Source: UBA1926 sp036732005 (GTDB taxonomy: Bacteria > Planctomycetota > Phycisphaerae > Phycisphaerales > UBA1924). From it: a stretch of DNA of 64,000 nucleotides. Position numbers and translations under genes: made by a program. The notes below the pieces were generated by a model. The model ran no database searches, was not told where the DNA came from, and was given only the letters and a program-made list of their open reading frames with translations. This document shows positions 16,529 to 25,167 of this stretch, piece by piece. The stretch covers positions 62,001-126,000 of the forward strand of contig DAINDF010000004.1 of NCBI GenBank assembly GCA_036732005.1, written 5' to 3'. Numbering within the stretch: position 1 is the first letter of the stretch; each line of letters opens with the position of its first letter.

Positions 16529-16558
16529 GATCGGGAGGGCGGCGCCCAAAAGTCAACA

Positions 16559-16580
16559 GGCCCGGCGGTTCCGCCGGGCC
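16559..16580. terminator. bidirectional terminator between convergent genes
   Basis: A near-perfect inverted repeat ggcccggcgg-tt-ccgccgggcc between the stops of the rightward PH-like gene and the leftward PEP-CTERM gene. Read leftward it is followed by tgttgactttt, giving a T-rich tail. Confidence 0.6.
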
Positions 16581-16610
16581 CGTGAGGGTGCGTTGCAGGG
16601 ACGAGTGGGC

Positions 16611-17138
16611 TCAGCGGCGACGGCGGGTGGCCGCCAGACCGCCCAGGCCCAGGGCCGCCAGGGCGCCCGGGGTCGGGATGTTAAGCCCGATGACAAGCTT
16701 GTACATCATCGACTCCTCATGCTCGCCCTCGAAGGTGAAGTCGGGGTAGCCCGAGACCGCGAGGTAGTAGGTCCCGGCGGCGAGGTTCGCGTACTGGAGG
16801 GCGGGCATCAGGTCGATGCCCTCGTCGTCGTCCACGATCAACTCGGTGCCGGTGCTGTCGAACAGCCCCAAGATCGCGTCGTTGTCCTGATCGGGGTTCA
16901 TGTCGAACAGGGCCGCCACGACCATGGTCGCGTTGTCGGTCAGCGTGAAGCAGAACCAGTCGACATCGCCGCTGGTCAGGTACCCGTCCACCACGATGCC
17001 GTCGCCCGGCTCGCCGAACGAACCGAGGTCGTTCGCGGTACCCAAGGTGTCGTTCGACTCAACTTCGAAGAAGATGGCGCCCGACGCAGCCCCAGCAACC
17101 GCGGCGACAGCGGCCACGCCCCACATCTTGGTCATCAT
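16611..17138 (-). CDS. PEP-CTERM-like exported protein with PPC-type domain
   Basis: 175-residue exported protein. A signal peptide covers the first ~21 residues. The mature part begins VESNDTLGTANDLG and continues VDWFCFTLTDNATMVV and NLAAGTYYLAVSGY, the pattern of the bacterial pre-peptidase C-terminal (PPC) beta-sandwich, here standing alone. The C-terminal sorting tail is PTPGALAALGLGGL followed by four Arg. It probably ends up at or outside the outer membrane; a binding or structural role is a guess. Starts at 17138 and 17135 are both possible. Confidence 0.82.
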   Translation of the reverse strand: MMTKMWGVAAVAAVAGAASGAIFFEVESNDTLGTANDLGSFGEPGDGIVVDGYLTSGDVDWFCFTLTDNATMVVAALFDMNPDQDNDAILGLFDSTGTELIVDDDEGIDLMPALQYANLAAGTYYLAVSGYPDFTFEGEHEESMMYKLVIGLNIPTPGALAALGLGGLAATRRRR

Positions 17139-17346
17139 CGCCGGTCCTTTCTAAACCCCTGAACCCTGCTCTCCGATCGAGCCTCCGCGGACGGAGCCCG
17201 ATATCTGGCAATGGGCCACAGGTTCAGCAAGCCGGCAACCGTTCTTGCAGAATCAGGCACGATTCAGCACACGGTCTGGGGGGGTGCAGAATCAGATCCC
17301 CCGGATTCGGTGGGACAGGTCGCCGGGCCGCGTCATCCCGGTGCCA

Positions 17347-18231
17347 TCATGGTGTCAGTCTGGCCGCGTCCGCCACGAACGCCCCCGCGGCCCGGCGGAC
17401 CGCGTCCTCCCAGACCTCCCCGGGTGTTGGCGCGGGGTAAAGCACGGACCGGCTGGCGTTGATGAGCACGCCGAGCGACCCGACCGACCCGGCCCCCGCA
17501 CGAGACAAGGGCTTGGCCTCGTCCACCGTTCCGCCCTGGGCCCCGACACCGGGGACGAGGAAGGGGGTGTGGGGCATGATGGCGCGGAGCGCGGCCCCGT
17601 CCGCGGCGGACTTGGTCGCCCCGACCACCGCCCCGACGGACGAGAGGCCGCTCGCCCCGATCCGGGGGGCTCCGAGGTCGGCGACGAGGCGGGCGAGGTG
17701 CTCGGCCACGGTCGGGCCCGTGGTCAGTTTCTGGCTCTGGAGGTAGTCCGAATCGGGGTTGCTCGTGCGGACGACGATGTAGATCCCGAGGTCCGCTTCA
17801 AGGAACGGCTGCACCCCGCTCGCGCCCAGGTAGGCGTTCACGGTCACCGCGTCGGCGCCCATCGCGACCGCGGCGGCGGCGTAGTGGGCGCCGGTGGAGC
17901 CGATGTCGCCCCGCTTGCCGTCGAGGATCACCAGCAGCCCCCGCTCGCGGGCGCGACCGATGACCTCCTCCAGCACCGCGACCCCCCGCGATCCGTAGCG
18001 CTCGAAGCACGCGGACTGCGGCTTGATCACGGGCACAAGCCCGGCGACGGCGTCGACGACCTCGAGGCAGAACGCCCGCGTGTGGTCGAGCGGCGTGCCC
18101 GGCTCGAGCCGCAGCGCCGGCGGAAGCCGCTCATAGACCGGGTCGATCCCGACGCAGGCGGGGCTGCCGATGCGGTCGATGGCCTCGGCGAGGCGGTCGG
18201 CGAAGTGGGGCGAGTCCGGGCGTGCGGGCAT
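17347..18231 (-). CDS. pyrF: orotidine 5'-phosphate decarboxylase
   Basis: Last step of UMP synthesis: decarboxylation of orotidine 5'-phosphate. 294 residues, matching the longer type-2 PyrF form rather than the ~235-residue E. coli form. The catalytic signature is clear in LLVILDGKRGDIGSTGAHYA with the Asp-x-Lys-x-x-Asp array, preceded by CVGIDPVYERLP and followed by FLVPGVGAQGGTVDEA for phosphate binding. It is divergent from the DUF971 gene with only 21 bases between start codons. No other pyrimidine gene is nearby. Confidence 0.95.
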   Translation of the reverse strand: MPARPDSPHFADRLAEAIDRIGSPACVGIDPVYERLPPALRLEPGTPLDHTRAFCLEVVDAVAGLVPVIKPQSACFERYGSRGVAVLEEVIGRARERGLLVILDGKRGDIGSTGAHYAAAAVAMGADAVTVNAYLGASGVQPFLEADLGIYIVVRTSNPDSDYLQSQKLTTGPTVAEHLARLVADLGAPRIGASGLSSVGAVVGATKSAADGAALRAIMPHTPFLVPGVGAQGGTVDEAKPLSRAGAGSVGSLGVLINASRSVLYPAPTPGEVWEDAVRRAAGAFVADAARLTP

Positions 18232-18252
18232 GGCGAATTCCTATCATCCGGC

Positions 18253-18645
18253 GTGACGCAGGCGAACACCCCCGTCCACCTTGATCTGAAAAAGGACCGC
18301 GGCCTGACGATCCAGTGGGCCGACGGCACGGGATCGTACTACTCGATCGCCTACCTGCGCCGGATGAGCCCCTCGGCCGACCAGCGCGAACTGCGGAAGC
18401 AGATGGTCCGCGACCCGCTGACCGTGCTGCCCAGCGCTGGCGGGGCTGGCCCGCTGGCGGCGGTGGACGCGGAGCTGGTGGGCAACTACGCGATCCGGAT
18501 CGTGTTCAGCGACGGGCATTCCTCGGGGATCTACACCTGGGAGTACCTTCGTTCGATCGACCCGTCGTTGCAGGACGCGGGCGAGGACGCGGTCTCGGCC
18601 CCGGGGGACGACGGCCCGCCGCACGACCGGCCGCTGGGGTTGTGA
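18253..18645 (+). CDS. DUF971 protein
   Basis: 130-residue cytoplasmic protein of the DUF971 (GBBH-like N-terminal) family: LKKDRGLTIQWADGTGSYYSIAYLR near the start and NYAIRIVFSDGHSSGIYTWEYLRSI in the second half, with the family's Asp-Gly-His and Tyr-Thr-Trp-Glu-Tyr-Leu-Arg signatures. In other bacteria this domain often sits near iron-sulfur genes or hydroxylases, but its role is unclear. The start is a GTG at 18253. The last ~25 residues are acidic, Pro/Gly-rich and probably disordered. Confidence 0.85.
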   Translation: MTQANTPVHLDLKKDRGLTIQWADGTGSYYSIAYLRRMSPSADQRELRKQMVRDPLTVLPSAGGAGPLAAVDAELVGNYAIRIVFSDGHSSGIYTWEYLRSIDPSLQDAGEDAVSAPGDDGPPHDRPLGL

Positions 18646-18686
18646 GGATGGACTGAACGAGGAGCCGGAGGCGCGACGAGGCGATC

Positions 18687-18824
18687 GAACGCGAAGGTCG
18701 CGAAGGGCTCGAGCGGAATATGCCGAGAAAGCCGCTCGAGAGGTTCGGGCGGTTTCCTTGGGTTGATGCTCGGCGAGAGCCCTCCGTGCCCGGTCCGTAC
18801 AGGTTCTTCGCGACCCTCGCGTTC
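18687..18824. repeat. imperfect 19-base inverted repeat enclosing an inner hairpin
   Basis: gaacgcgaaggtcgcgaag (18687-18705) pairs with cttcgcgaccctcgcgttc (18806-18824) in 18 of 19 positions. Inside, ctcgagcgg (18708-18716) pairs perfectly with ccgctcgag (18732-18740). It lies in the 271-base gap before recG, where I see no coding region. It could be a structured RNA, a small mobile palindromic element or a complex terminator. Confidence 0.6.
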
Positions 18825-18916
18825 CGCCCGGGCTGCTCAGTCTCTCGGCAACCCCGCGACTTCCCCGTGGATGTACCCCCGGGGCGCGGTGGCGCGCGGG
18901 GCGGGATAATCAGCCG

Positions 18917-21019
18917 GTGACGATCGACCTGACCACGCCCCTGCACGCGGTTCCCGGCGTCTCGGCCCGGGACGCCGACGCGCTCGCGGCGCTGGGGGTG
19001 CCCAATGTCGGGCATCTGCTCGCGTACCTGCCGATGCGGCACGAGTTCGAGGAGGCGGAGGCGCCGATCTCGAGCCTCGAACCCGGGCGGATCATCTCGG
19101 CCCGGGGGGAGGTCACCGCGACGCGGGTCTCGGGCGTGGGGCGGAAGCGCCGGTTCGAGGCGGTGCTCTGCGACGAGACAGGGCGGCTCGACCTGGTCTG
19201 GTTCAACATGGCCTTCCTGCGCGACAAGATCGGGCCCGGGACGCGCCTGCGCGTGCAGGGGACGGCCAAGCAGCGCGGGCCCGGGCTGCAACTGGCGAAC
19301 CCGCGGTTCGAGGTGCTCGACGGGGAGGGCCCGGTGGCGCGGGACGCGCGCCTTCGCCCGATCTACCCCGCGAGCGAGCGGATCAACTCGCGGGGGATCG
19401 AGGCGGTGGTGGGTCGGGTGCTCGGGTCGGCGTTGCCGTTGATCGAGGACCACCTGAGCGCGGCGCACCGGCGTGAGCGTGAGATGCCGGGCCTGGCCGA
19501 CGCCTACCGCATGATGCACGCCCCGTCGGGCGAGGACGAGGTCGCCTCGGGGCGGCGGCGTCTGGCGTACGACGAGTTCCTGCTGCTGCAACTGGGCGTG
19601 CACCTGAAGCGCGCGCACCTGCGGCGCACACTCACGAGCCCGGCGCTGCGGCACGACGGGGAGATCGATGCGAGGATCCGGGCCCGGTTCCCGTTCGCGC
19701 TCACCCCAGAGCAGGGCCGCGTCGTCGGCGACATCGCCCGCGACCTCGCGTCGACGACGCCCACGAATAGGCTCATCCAGGGCGATGTCGGGTCGGGCAA
19801 GACGGTCGTGGCGCTGTACGCGATGCTGATGGCGGCCGCGAGCGGGCACCAGGCGGCGCTGATGGCGCCGACGGAGCTGCTCGCCGAGCAGCACTGGCTC
19901 TCGATCTCGACGATGCTCGAGGGCAGTGCGGTCCGGGTGGCGCTCTTGACGGGCTCGACGCCCGATTCGGAGCGGGGGGGCCTGCTGCGCGCGCTCGAGG
20001 CGGGGGAGATCGACCTGCTGATCGGCACGCACGCGCTGCTGACCGAGTCGGTCCGGTTCGCGTCGCTCGCGGTGGCGATCATCGACGAGCAGCACCGCTT
20101 CGGCGTGCACCAGCGGGCCCACCTGCGCACGCACGCGACGGCGCTGGGCGGCGGCGCGGTCGACGAGCCCGTGACGCCCCATGTGCTGGTGATGACCGCG
20201 ACGCCCATCCCGCGGACCCTGGGGATGACGCTGTTCGGGGACCTGGACATCTCGACGATCGACGGGCTGCCACCCGGGCGGACGCCCGTGCGCACGCGGG
20301 TGGTGGGGCCCGAGAAGCGGGCGGATGTGTACGGGTGGCTGCGGGACCGGATCGAGGCGGGCGAGCAGGCGTTCGTCGTCGTTCCCGCGATCGACGACGC
20401 GGGGCCCGAGGGCCCGATGAATCTGCGCCGGCTCGTGCGCGATCTCGAGCAGGGCCCGCTGGCGGGCCGGCGCGTCGCGGCGCTGCACGGCCGGCTCAAG
20501 CGCGAGACGCGCGAGCATGTCATGGGCCGGTTCCGGTCCGGGTTGATCGACTGCCTTGTCGCAACGACGGTGATCGAGGTCGGCGTCGATGTGCCCAACG
20601 CGACGGTGATGGTGATCGAGGAGGCCGACCGCTTCGGCCTCGCGCAGCTGCACCAGTTGCGGGGCCGGGTGGGGCGGGGGGAGAAGCCCTCGGTCTGCGT
20701 GCTCATCGGCGACGCGAGCACCGACGATGGGCGGAAACGGCTCGAGGCGATGGCGGAGACGAACAGCGGTTTCGTCCTCGCGGAGCGGGACCTCGAGATC
20801 CGCGGGCCGGGCGAGTTGCTCGGCGCGAGGCAGTCGGGGTTGCCGCCCTTCCGCGTGGCCGATCTGACGCGCGACCTGGCGCTGCTCGCGATGGCGCGGC
20901 GGGACGCGGCGGCGTGGATCGACCGATCGCCCCGGCTGGACCGGCCCGAGGACGCGCTGGCCCGCCGCCGGCTGATGAAGCAATACGGGCACGCCCTGGG
21001 CATCGCCGATGTGGGGTGA
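18917..21019 (+). CDS. recG: ATP-dependent DNA helicase RecG
   Basis: Branch-migrating superfamily-2 helicase of 700 residues that acts on stalled forks and Holliday junctions. The N-terminal wedge/OB domain is followed by Walker A in QGDVGSGKTVVAL, motif II DEQHRFG, motif III MTATPIPRTL and the C-terminal helicase motifs TTVIEVGVDVPNATVM and HQLRGRVGRG. All canonical motifs are intact. The GTG at 18917 is the start. It is first in a rightward run with an HTH protein, a small protein and polX, a likely repair-linked unit. Confidence 0.97.
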   Translation: MTIDLTTPLHAVPGVSARDADALAALGVPNVGHLLAYLPMRHEFEEAEAPISSLEPGRIISARGEVTATRVSGVGRKRRFEAVLCDETGRLDLVWFNMAFLRDKIGPGTRLRVQGTAKQRGPGLQLANPRFEVLDGEGPVARDARLRPIYPASERINSRGIEAVVGRVLGSALPLIEDHLSAAHRREREMPGLADAYRMMHAPSGEDEVASGRRRLAYDEFLLLQLGVHLKRAHLRRTLTSPALRHDGEIDARIRARFPFALTPEQGRVVGDIARDLASTTPTNRLIQGDVGSGKTVVALYAMLMAAASGHQAALMAPTELLAEQHWLSISTMLEGSAVRVALLTGSTPDSERGGLLRALEAGEIDLLIGTHALLTESVRFASLAVAIIDEQHRFGVHQRAHLRTHATALGGGAVDEPVTPHVLVMTATPIPRTLGMTLFGDLDISTIDGLPPGRTPVRTRVVGPEKRADVYGWLRDRIEAGEQAFVVVPAIDDAGPEGPMNLRRLVRDLEQGPLAGRRVAALHGRLKRETREHVMGRFRSGLIDCLVATTVIEVGVDVPNATVMVIEEADRFGLAQLHQLRGRVGRGEKPSVCVLIGDASTDDGRKRLEAMAETNSGFVLAERDLEIRGPGELLGARQSGLPPFRVADLTRDLALLAMARRDAAAWIDRSPRLDRPEDALARRRLMKQYGHALGIADVG

Positions 21020-21077
21020 CCGCCCTCGGGCGTGGCTCGGCCGGGAAATCCTGTCCGAGTTCGGTTAGCATCGTGTC

Positions 21078-21536
21078 ATGGAAGAGAACGGATTGCACGA
21101 CCGCCTGCGGGCGGCGGTGGGGGAGCGGACCTATCGACAGATCGGGACGCTGACGGAGACGCACCCGGAGTCGGTGCGTCGGTACATGCAGGGGCAGTCG
21201 CCGAGCGTGGAGTTCCTCGCCTCGCTGTGCGGGGTGCTGGGGCTGAGCGGGGACTGGCTGCTGACCGGGCAGGGCCCGATGCTGCAGTCGGAGGTGCGCG
21301 ATCAGGCTCTGCGCGAGGCGGGCACGCCCGACCTGCTCCGCGCGATGTCGGATACCGTGACGCTGCTGATCGAACGGGTGGACCGGCTCGAGCGGTTCGT
21401 GCAGACGGCCGAGACGCGGCTCCGGGTGGCGTCGAACGGAGAGAAGGATGAGCGAAGCGCCGAAGTCGAAGTCACCGACGCCGCCCGCAGGATCGGGTCC
21501 GTTGTCGCCAAACGACCACCTGCGGATGCTGACTGA
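21078..21536 (+). CDS. small HTH regulator (phage-CI-like domain)
   Basis: 152-residue protein. Residues ~5-60 form a helix-turn-helix of the XRE/CI-repressor type: LRAAVGERTYRQIGTLTETH, then PESVRRYMQGQSPSVEFLASL and LGLSGDWLLTGQGPM, a pattern seen in bacteriophage CI repressor-like N-terminal domains. The middle is helical (LLIERVDRLERFVQTAETRL, a short coiled coil) and the tail is polar. The last 89 bases overlap the next gene in another frame. Its target is unknown; a role controlling the recG-polX unit would be a guess. Confidence 0.78.
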   Translation: MEENGLHDRLRAAVGERTYRQIGTLTETHPESVRRYMQGQSPSVEFLASLCGVLGLSGDWLLTGQGPMLQSEVRDQALREAGTPDLLRAMSDTVTLLIERVDRLERFVQTAETRLRVASNGEKDERSAEVEVTDAARRIGSVVAKRPPADAD

Positions 21537-21678
21537 ACTGCTCAAGCCCGCGGGCCCCGAATTGGCTCGGCGGTGGCTCGCGGCGTTGATGCTCGTCCCG
21601 GAGCCCGAGCGTGCGGCCGTGGTCGAGGCGGTCGAGCGGCAGATTGTCGCGGAGTTCGCGGGGCGGACGGGCCCATAG
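21448..21678 (+). CDS. small hypothetical protein overlapping the HTH gene
   Basis: 76-residue protein in the +1 frame relative to the HTH gene, overlapping its last 89 bases. Support for it being real: a good ribosome site (ggagagaagg) just before the ATG at 21448, a helical composition (NDHLRMLTELLKPAGPELAR, then ALMLVPEPERAAVVEAVERQ) unlike a random frame, and a stop only 9 bases before polX. The first ~25 residues are Ser/Pro-rich. No family is recognised. Confidence 0.62.
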   Translation: MSEAPKSKSPTPPAGSGPLSPNDHLRMLTELLKPAGPELARRWLAALMLVPEPERAAVVEAVERQIVAEFAGRTGP

Positions 21679-21687
21679 GATCGGGCC

Positions 21688-23484
21688 ATGTCGTTCAACA
21701 GCGATCTTGCGGACATCTTCGAGCAGATGGCGAGCCTCCTGGAGCTCACCGGGGCGAACAAGTTCCGCGTCAACGCGTTCACGAAGGCCGCCCGCGTGGT
21801 GGGCGATCACCCCGCCGATCTGCGTCCGATCGCGCACGACGAGGCGGCGCTGACGAAGCTGGACGGGATCGGCAAGGGCACGGCCGAGAAGATCGCCGAG
21901 TTCGCCCGCTCGGGCGAGATCGCCGAGCACGGGGCGCTGCTCGAGCAGGTGCCGCGGGGTCTGCTCGCGGTGCTGGAGGTGCCGGGGCTGGGCCCGAAGA
22001 CGGTCAAGCTGCTGTGGGAGGAGATGGGGGTGGTCGATCTGGCGTCGCTCCGCGCGGCGCTGGACAGCGAGAAGATCACCACGCTCCCGCGGATGGGGGC
22101 CAAGAGCGTGGAAAAGATCCGCGCGTCCCTCGCGTACGCGGAGAGCGCCGGCAAGCGGCTGCTGGTGGGCATGGCCCGCCCGCTCGCCGAGGCGCTGGTC
22201 GAACGGATGGGCAAGGTCCCGGGCGTCTCGCGGTGCGCGTTCGCCGGATCGATGCGGCGCGGGTGCGAGACGATCGGGGACATCGACATCCTGGTCTCCA
22301 CGAGCGACCCGGCGGCGGCCCACGCCGCGTTCCGCGAAGGGCCGGGCGTGGTGCAGGTCATCGCCTCGGGGGAGTCGAAGACCTCGGTGCGGGTCGAACT
22401 CCCGGCCGACTACGGGCGCTGGAAGGGGCTCGACGAGGACGGCCGGCCCACGGTGCAGGCCGATCTGCGCGTCGTGCCCGAGTCGTCGTGGGGCGCGGCG
22501 CTCATGTACTTCACGGGGTCCAAGGATCACAATGTCCGCCTGCGCGAGTACGCCCAGCGGAAGGGGATGACGCTCAACGAATACGGGCTGTTCGCGGAGG
22601 ACGGCACGGGCGAGCCCCCGCAGAAGCGCGGGCTCCCGCCGATCGCGAGCGAGACGGAGGAGTCGGTCTACGAGGCGCTCGGGCTGCCCTGGCTCCCCCC
22701 CGAGGTGCGCGAGGACCGCGGCGAGCTGGGCCTCGCGACAACGCCGCGGCTGGTCGAGACCGCCGACATTAAGGCAGAACTGCACGCGCACACGACCGCG
22801 AGCGACGGGGTGATGACGCTCGACGAACTGGTCAAACGGGCGGAGTCCCGCGGCTTCCACACCATCGCCGTGACCGATCACTCCCGCAGCAGCGTGCAGG
22901 CAAACGGGCTCAGCATCGAGAGGCTCCGGGCCCAGCGGTCGGAGGTCGAGTCCGCCCGCGAGCGGTTCGCCGGGCGGATCGCGCTGCTGCACGGGAGCGA
23001 GGTCGACATCCTCTCGGACGGCTCGCTGGACTACGACGACGAGATCCTGTCCTGGCTCGACATCGTCGTGGCGAGCCCGCACACGGCGCTCTCGCAGGAG
23101 CCGGCGAAGGCGACCGCGCGGCTGCTGAAGGCGATCGCGCACCCGCTCGTGCACATCGTGGGGCATCCCACTGGGCGGATCATCGGGCGGAGGAAGGGCC
23201 TCGAGCCCGCGATGAACGAGATCATCGCCGCCGCGGTCGAGCACGAAGTCGCGCTCGAAATCAACACCCACTGGCTCCGGCTCGACCTCCGGGACACGCA
23301 TGTCCGCGCGGCCGTGGAGGCGGGGTGCAAGATCGCGATCGACAGCGATGTGCACGCCCCGGAGGACTTCGACAACCTGCGGTACGGGGTCGCGACCGGG
23401 CGTCGGGGGTGGTTGCCGCCCGATCTGGTTGTGAACACCTGGCCGGCGGACCGGCTGCACGCGTGGCTGCGGGCGAAGCGCTGA
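21688..23484 (+). CDS. polX: family X DNA polymerase with PHP domain
   Basis: Bacterial/archaeal-type PolX of 598 residues, a gap-filling repair polymerase. The N-terminal helix-hairpin-helix 8-kDa region (KLDGIGKGTAEKIAEF, EVPGLGPKTVKLL) is followed by the palm with the metal-binding GDIDILVS and the later DLRVVPESSWGAALMYFTGS. From about residue 365 a PHP phosphoesterase domain follows: AELHAHTTASDG, IAVTDHS and the C-terminal DSDVHAPEDF, which in homologues gives 3'-5' exonuclease or phosphatase activity. All PHP ligands appear intact. Confidence 0.95.
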   Translation: MSFNSDLADIFEQMASLLELTGANKFRVNAFTKAARVVGDHPADLRPIAHDEAALTKLDGIGKGTAEKIAEFARSGEIAEHGALLEQVPRGLLAVLEVPGLGPKTVKLLWEEMGVVDLASLRAALDSEKITTLPRMGAKSVEKIRASLAYAESAGKRLLVGMARPLAEALVERMGKVPGVSRCAFAGSMRRGCETIGDIDILVSTSDPAAAHAAFREGPGVVQVIASGESKTSVRVELPADYGRWKGLDEDGRPTVQADLRVVPESSWGAALMYFTGSKDHNVRLREYAQRKGMTLNEYGLFAEDGTGEPPQKRGLPPIASETEESVYEALGLPWLPPEVREDRGELGLATTPRLVETADIKAELHAHTTASDGVMTLDELVKRAESRGFHTIAVTDHSRSSVQANGLSIERLRAQRSEVESARERFAGRIALLHGSEVDILSDGSLDYDDEILSWLDIVVASPHTALSQEPAKATARLLKAIAHPLVHIVGHPTGRIIGRRKGLEPAMNEIIAAAVEHEVALEINTHWLRLDLRDTHVRAAVEAGCKIAIDSDVHAPEDFDNLRYGVATGRRGWLPPDLVVNTWPADRLHAWLRAKR

Positions 23485-23521
23485 CCCGCCGCGCAGGCGT
23501 GCTCTGTCTGTAGGATCAGGC

Positions 23522-24091
23522 GTGCCCGGGCCGGCTTCCGACATGCTCGAACACGCGCAGGCGGGCGACCGGGAGGCGCTCGAGGCCCTGCTGCGCCCCG
23601 AGCTCGACCGGGTCTACGCGGTCTGCCGGCGCATGGTCGGCAGCCGGCAGGAGGCCGAGGAACTCGCCCAGGACGCGCTGGTGAAGATCATCCGGGGCCT
23701 GCCGGCATTCGACGGGCGGTCGAGCCTCTCGACCTGGATCACGCGGGTCACCATCAACGCCTGCCTCTCCTGGCTCCGGACCCGGGCCCGCCAGGCGGGT
23801 CGGCGTCCGGTCGGGATCGAGAACCCCGACGCGCTCGCCTCGGAACCCGCCGAGGCCGGCGGCGTCCAAGAGAGGAGCGGGCTCGTCGCCCGCGTGGAGA
23901 GGGCCCTCGAGGGGCTGAAACCCGAGCACCGGGCGATCTTGGTGCTCCGCGATGTCCGGGAACTGGAGTACGACGCGATCGGGGCGGCCCTCGACCTGCC
24001 AGTCGGGACGGTCAAGAGCCGGTTGTTCAGGGCCCGGGCCGCGTTGCGCGAGGCTCTTGAGAGGGACGAACCGAACGCGGAAAAGCCATGA
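23522..24091 (+). CDS. ECF-type RNA polymerase sigma factor
   Basis: Alternative sigma factor of 189 residues with region 2 (VCRRMVGSRQEAEELAQDAL, then FDGRSSLSTWITRVTINACL) and region 4 (LEYDAIGAALDLPVGTVKSR with its helix-turn-helix), and no region 3, typical of extracytoplasmic-function sigma factors. A GTG at 23522 or the ATG at 23543 could be the start. Its stop overlaps the next gene by 4 bases (ATGA), and that gene encodes a single-pass membrane protein, the usual arrangement of a sigma factor and its membrane anti-sigma factor. The stimulus and regulon are unknown. Confidence 0.93.
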   Translation: MPGPASDMLEHAQAGDREALEALLRPELDRVYAVCRRMVGSRQEAEELAQDALVKIIRGLPAFDGRSSLSTWITRVTINACLSWLRTRARQAGRRPVGIENPDALASEPAEAGGVQERSGLVARVERALEGLKPEHRAILVLRDVRELEYDAIGAALDLPVGTVKSRLFRARAALREALERDEPNAEKP

Positions 24092-25161
24092 CCACCCCGC
24101 CCGACCAGCACCGGCCACAACGCCCTTGGAGCGAGAACGACCTGCTCGACGCCGTTGAGTCGGTCGGCCCGCAGTCGGGCTCGTTCGGGCCGATCGAGGC
24201 GAGGATCTCCGCGATGCGGGGAGATCGGGACGCCCTGCGCGCGCTGCGGCCCGAAGCCGCGCCGGCCGGCTTGCTCGAGTCGGCGCTCGCCGAGGCGCTC
24301 GGCGAGATCGACGGGGCGACGCTGCGCGGGCTCTCGGATGGTCAGCCCACCTCGCGGCGTCCGCCGGTCTCGCGTGTCCTGCCCGAGCGGTTCTCGATCC
24401 TGAATTGGATCGCCCGCAACCCGGGCCGGGCCGTGGGGGCGATGGCGGCGGCCCTGCTGCTCGCCGCGGGGTCGGCCGCTGGGTGGGGTGTGACGCGGAT
24501 GCTGCGATCGCGCGCGGCCCCGGCGGGACCGATCGCCGCGGCGCCGGCGGTGACGCGACCAGCCGAGCGGGACAACGGCGCAACGCCCGCGGCGGGGGCG
24601 CCCGCACCGGCGGGCGCCGTGCAGACGCCCTCGCTCGCGCTCCTCCCAGAGGCCCCGCCGCCCGAGGTCGCCGCCCCGACGCTGTTCGAAGCGGCGGACC
24701 TTCTCCGCGAAGGCCGCTTGCTGCTGGTGGCCCGCGGGGGCTCGGCGGCGCAGGTATCGGTCGCGCTCGGGCGCATCTCCGCCCGCGGGCTCGACGAGGA
24801 GCGGTCGTTCACGCTGACGGCGGGGTTGTCCGCGGAAGCGGTCGCGGTGCTCGACCTTCCCACGCTCGAGCAGCCCGCGTTCGCCTCGGAGGACGGGGCC
24901 GGACCGAGGGTCGCCCTGCCCGAGCGGACGGTGTGGTCGGCGTCGGTGCGTGAGTCGCCCCCCGCGCTCGCCGCCCTGCTCAACGCGCTGCGTGACGCGG
25001 GGCTCGAGACCGAGCTCAGGGCCCTGCCGCGCCCGGTCGATCTCGAGCCCGCGTTGGATGCCTCGCAGGTGCTCTGGTGGTCGCGGCCGCCGTCGGCGTG
25101 GCGCCGGGTTTCGGCGGCGCCGCTGGTGGTGGAGACGCTGCCGCGTGGCGCGGAGCCCTGA
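24088..25161 (+). CDS. putative membrane anti-sigma factor
   Basis: 357-residue single-pass membrane protein. An N-terminal cytoplasmic part of ~110 residues is helical, one transmembrane segment spans about residues 115-136 (GAMAAALLLAAGSAAGWGV), and a long outer part begins with an Ala/Pro-rich linker. The zinc-finger motif His-x3-Cys-x2-Cys of common anti-sigma factors is absent, so the call rests on the 4-base overlap with the sigma gene and on the topology. The C-terminal ~190 residues form a domain I do not recognise. The coding end lies 6 bases from a convergent PEP-CTERM gene. Confidence 0.6.
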   Translation: MTTPPDQHRPQRPWSENDLLDAVESVGPQSGSFGPIEARISAMRGDRDALRALRPEAAPAGLLESALAEALGEIDGATLRGLSDGQPTSRRPPVSRVLPERFSILNWIARNPGRAVGAMAAALLLAAGSAAGWGVTRMLRSRAAPAGPIAAAPAVTRPAERDNGATPAAGAPAPAGAVQTPSLALLPEAPPPEVAAPTLFEAADLLREGRLLLVARGGSAAQVSVALGRISARGLDEERSFTLTAGLSAEAVAVLDLPTLEQPAFASEDGAGPRVALPERTVWSASVRESPPALAALLNALRDAGLETELRALPRPVDLEPALDASQVLWWSRPPSAWRRVSAAPLVVETLPRGAEP

Positions 25162-25167
25162 CCCTCG

